A stretch of DNA of 8,049 nt from positions 1 through 8,049 of the forward strand of contig VMTI01000035.1 in assembly GCA_013791675.1 (NCBI GenBank), given 5' to 3'. Origin of the DNA: a bacterium. Lineage in GTDB: Bacteria; CG03. The position numbers and the translations under genes are program-made. The stretch's first letter is position 1. The number at the start of each line of letters is the position of its first letter. This document shows, piece by piece, positions 6,607 to 8,049 of this stretch. The notes beneath the pieces are model-generated. The model did not search any database. It worked only from the letters and a program-made list of their open reading frames with translations, and was not told the DNA's origin.

Positions 6607-7767
6607 TCAGTTTCTCCCCGCCTCACGGGACTCACACCTGGAGATTCTGCGAATCTCACAGGGCCCCGACGCGCCTGAAAGCGCTTCGTCCGGCACTTCA
6701 TTACCACGGCACAAAAAATGCCAGTAAGGCACATTGTCCGACACTGTGACACTGTCAAAGGTATCTTTAAGTTTCATAATATTCTTTCTTTCAAAGCGCT
6801 GCTCTATAGACGTAAAAAATCTGTCATACACATCCTGTTCTATTCTTTTTATTCCTTTGCCCCTATATGAATCATAAAGCGGTATAAATCTTGACATCTT
6901 AAAACGCTCCAGCATTCCGCCGAGAAGAACAAGAGGAAAATACACAAATCTCGCGCCAAGCGGCGGAATCACCGACCTTAAAAAAGCACTTTTACTTTTT
7001 GAAAGGCGGCGTCGAAAAAGAGTTACAACGCTCAATATCCATTTGAAATAAAATGCCTTGTTATCAAGAGCATAATAAAGATATACAAGCACTCTGTGCG
7101 CGGATTTTTTAAGTTTCCGCACTTCTTCAAGCGCTGGTCGGGGCAAATGATGCAGTACCCCCAGACAAAACAGAAAATCCGCATAATTCGCGGTGAAAGG
7201 TAATTTTGTCAAATCTCCCATAAAAAACAGGCAATTATCCGCGCCGGACATATTTTTTCTGGCCTCAAATATAGCGTCGGAAAAATCAACAAGCATTATT
7301 TCACCGCATATATCTTTCAGAAAATAACTGAATCTCCCGATCCCGCATCCTAAGTCGCACACACGCGCTCCACGGAGAGATTCAATATCCACAATGTCAA
7401 AATACTTAGCGAATTCTTCACCGTGAGACGCCATTATTTTGCTGTATTTGCCCCATTCCATTCCAAAGGTGTCCTGTATATCTTTTGAAAAACCCGCAGA
7501 ACGCGACCGTCCCCGCGCGGCTGCAGCGCCTTGCGCTGCCAAATTTACCTGCGCCGGTATGGGTATCAGGCTTTTCTCACCGAGAATTTTTTTCACTTTA
7601 TCCGTATATTCCCCGGGCTCCGACAGTATTATCACATCGTCAATAATAGGATATCTCCTTCCCCGCACTTCAACAGCATCCTTCTGCAGGTGTATATCCT
7701 CCATGCCGAAAATCTGCTTAAGCGAATTTATTTTGTTATCGTAATACATAATTTTATTCCAGTCCAC
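6607..7767 (-). CDS. Class I SAM-dependent methyltransferase
   Basis: A Rossmann-fold methyltransferase of the Methyltransf_11/25 type, probably cytoplasmic or membrane-associated. Motif I is VCDLGCGIGRF (136-146), followed by the acidic residue at the end of strand 2 in VDFSDA (D161), a GDLTKLPF motif (184-191) and GVLHHLPRP (203-211). Residues about 34-60 (RGRRYPIIDDVIIL) resemble the end of the Trm112-like zinc ribbon found before many such methyltransferases, but the usual CxxC pairs are absent. A central segment (about 236-290) is basic and hydrophobic with KWILSVVTLF and FVYFPLVLLGGML, which may touch the membrane. VPYWHFLCRG (347-356) closes the domain. Sitting directly upstream of two glycan ligases, it may methylate a sugar or polyprenyl-linked intermediate; the substrate is inferred only from context. 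The GTG at 7767 gives the longest product, but the ATG at 7749 (MYYDNKI) is equally possible. It ends with TGA directly before the next ATG. Confidence 0.82.
   Translation of the reverse strand: MDWNKIMYYDNKINSLKQIFGMEDIHLQKDAVEVRGRRYPIIDDVIILSEPGEYTDKVKKILGEKSLIPIPAQVNLAAQGAAAARGRSRSAGFSKDIQDTFGMEWGKYSKIMASHGEEFAKYFDIVDIESLRGARVCDLGCGIGRFSYFLKDICGEIMLVDFSDAIFEARKNMSGADNCLFFMGDLTKLPFTANYADFLFCLGVLHHLPRPALEEVRKLKKSAHRVLVYLYYALDNKAFYFKWILSVVTLFRRRLSKSKSAFLRSVIPPLGARFVYFPLVLLGGMLERFKMSRFIPLYDSYRGKGIKRIEQDVYDRFFTSIEQRFERKNIMKLKDTFDSVTVSDNVPYWHFLCRGNEVPDEALSGASGPCEIRRISRCESREAGRN
6614..6619 (-). promoter_or_regulatory. Ribosome binding site of the first ligase-TPR gene
   Basis: GGGGAG on the minus strand, 7 bases before the ATG at 6606 and inside the last codons of the methyltransferase gene. 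It shows that the TGA/ATG junction is a true gene boundary even though both genes share a frame. Confidence 0.7.
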
Positions 7768-7772
7768 ATTTT

Positions 7773-7778
7773 AGTATA
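7773..7778 (-). promoter_or_regulatory. Possible -10 box ahead of the methyltransferase gene
   Basis: TATACT on the minus strand is one base from TATAAT, but no good -35 stands 16-18 bases upstream. If real, transcription would begin near 7766, making the GTG start leaderless and favouring the ATG at 7749, preceded by a weak TGGA. Alternatively GAGGGG at 7787-7782 is a ribosome binding site 14 bases before the GTG, rather far. The two readings exclude each other. Confidence 0.25.
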
Positions 7779-7925
7779 AAACCCCTCTTTGCACAATACA
7801 CGCTTGACGATAAAACAAAAGACTAAATTTTGCGATATTTAAGAACCTTGTAAAGAATAGCTTAAAACAATCGCGGTATACGGCATCGACGTTAATTTCC
7901 CTTTTTCTAAACGTGTTGGCTCACC

Positions 7926-7947
7926 GTAATCGGAACGTAATCGGAAC
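7926..7947. repeat. Tandem duplication of an 11-bp unit
   Basis: GTAATCGGAAC occurs twice head to tail with no mismatch, in the intergenic region about 160-180 bases upstream of the operon's first gene. It could be a pair of regulator half-sites about one helical turn apart, or simple slippage. Confidence 0.4.
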
Positions 7948-7957
7948 GGGGTATTGA

Positions 7958-7975
7958 AAAAACCAATGGGTTTTT
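7958..7975 (-). terminator. Weak AT-rich hairpin with T-tract
   Basis: AAAAACC (7958-7964) pairs with GGTTTTT (7969-7975) around a 4-base loop, and on the minus strand a T-run follows. It lies 24 bases past the possible stop at 8002-8000, as an intrinsic terminator would. Only two G-C pairs make it weak, and its symmetry allows either direction. Confidence 0.22.
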
Positions 7976-7999
7976 GTAATTTAGCCTATGTTTGTAACT

Positions 8000-8049
8000 T
8001 TAACTTTTCGCGGGAAGGCCGGATTTGAAGTCATCTCTGTTTAATTTCA
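8000..8049 (-). CDS. Possible last 15 codons of an upstream gene, cut by the window edge
   Basis: One minus-strand frame is open from the right edge to a TAA at 8002-8000 and reads KLNRDDFKSGLPAKS, an ordinary-looking polar C-terminus. The other two frames hit stops within a few codons. A weak hairpin follows the stop. Fifteen codons is far too short to identify anything, and chance openness is quite possible. Confidence 0.2.
   Translation of the reverse strand, partial: KLNRDDFKSGLPAKS

Noticed and set aside
7801..7832. Plus-strand TTGACG as a -35 box of a divergent promoter
   Set aside because: No -10-like hexamer at 16-18 bases and no plus-strand gene follows within the window.
7988..8044. 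Plus-strand 18-codon frame beginning MFVTLTFRG
   Set aside because: Too short, no ribosome binding site, and the opposite strand offers an equally plausible C-terminus.
1..8049. CRISPR array, tRNA or rRNA genes, transposase or prophage genes
   Set aside because: No regularly spaced repeats, cloverleaf-like sequences, recombinase motifs or phage genes were seen on either strand.

Overview
The window is a compact, strictly single-strand stretch of bacterial chromosome. Every gene I can support lies on the minus strand, so transcription runs from the right edge to the left. Genes abut or overlap by 0 to 67 bases, strong Shine-Dalgarno sequences precede three of the starts, and TTG/GTG starts are used. 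Gene content (membrane-embedded O-antigen ligase/polymerase domains fused to C-terminal TPR arrays, beside an MtaB-type tRNA methylthiotransferase) and moderate GC with many AAA/TTT codons would suit an uncultured Gram-negative lineage such as Elusimicrobiota or Omnitrophota. That placement is an inference from architecture, not something the sequence proves.

Layout in transcription order: an intergenic region (8049 to 7768) with a possible 3' end of an upstream gene, a weak hairpin and a tandem 11-bp repeat; a class I SAM-dependent methyltransferase (7767-6607); immediately after it a 708-residue Wzy_C/O-antigen ligase-TPR protein (6606-4480); overlapping that by 67 bases, a second protein of the same architecture (4546-2144) that is cut in two by one in-frame TGA at 3745-3743; overlapping by 4 bases, mtaB (2147-825); overlapping by 25 bases, a 174-residue coiled-coil protein (849-325). 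Then comes a GC-rich element of about 150 bases bounded by two 22-bp near-identical repeats (142-292). At the left edge is the start of a further minus-strand gene with a clear signal peptide.

Functionally, the first three genes look like a cell-surface glycan module. The two Wzy_C proteins would polymerise or transfer lipid-linked glycans on the outer face of the inner membrane, with their TPR arrays probably acting in the periplasm as partner-binding scaffolds. The methyltransferase may modify a sugar or lipid in the same pathway. mtaB (2-methylthio-N6-threonylcarbamoyladenosine in tRNA) has no obvious link to glycans and probably shares the transcript by operon packing.

The most notable points are the single-codon interruption of the second ligase, which is otherwise open for 800 codons; the repeat-bounded GC-rich element; and an in-frame, palindrome-containing insertion in the TRAM region of MtaB. 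I do not see a clearly new defence or mobile system here.
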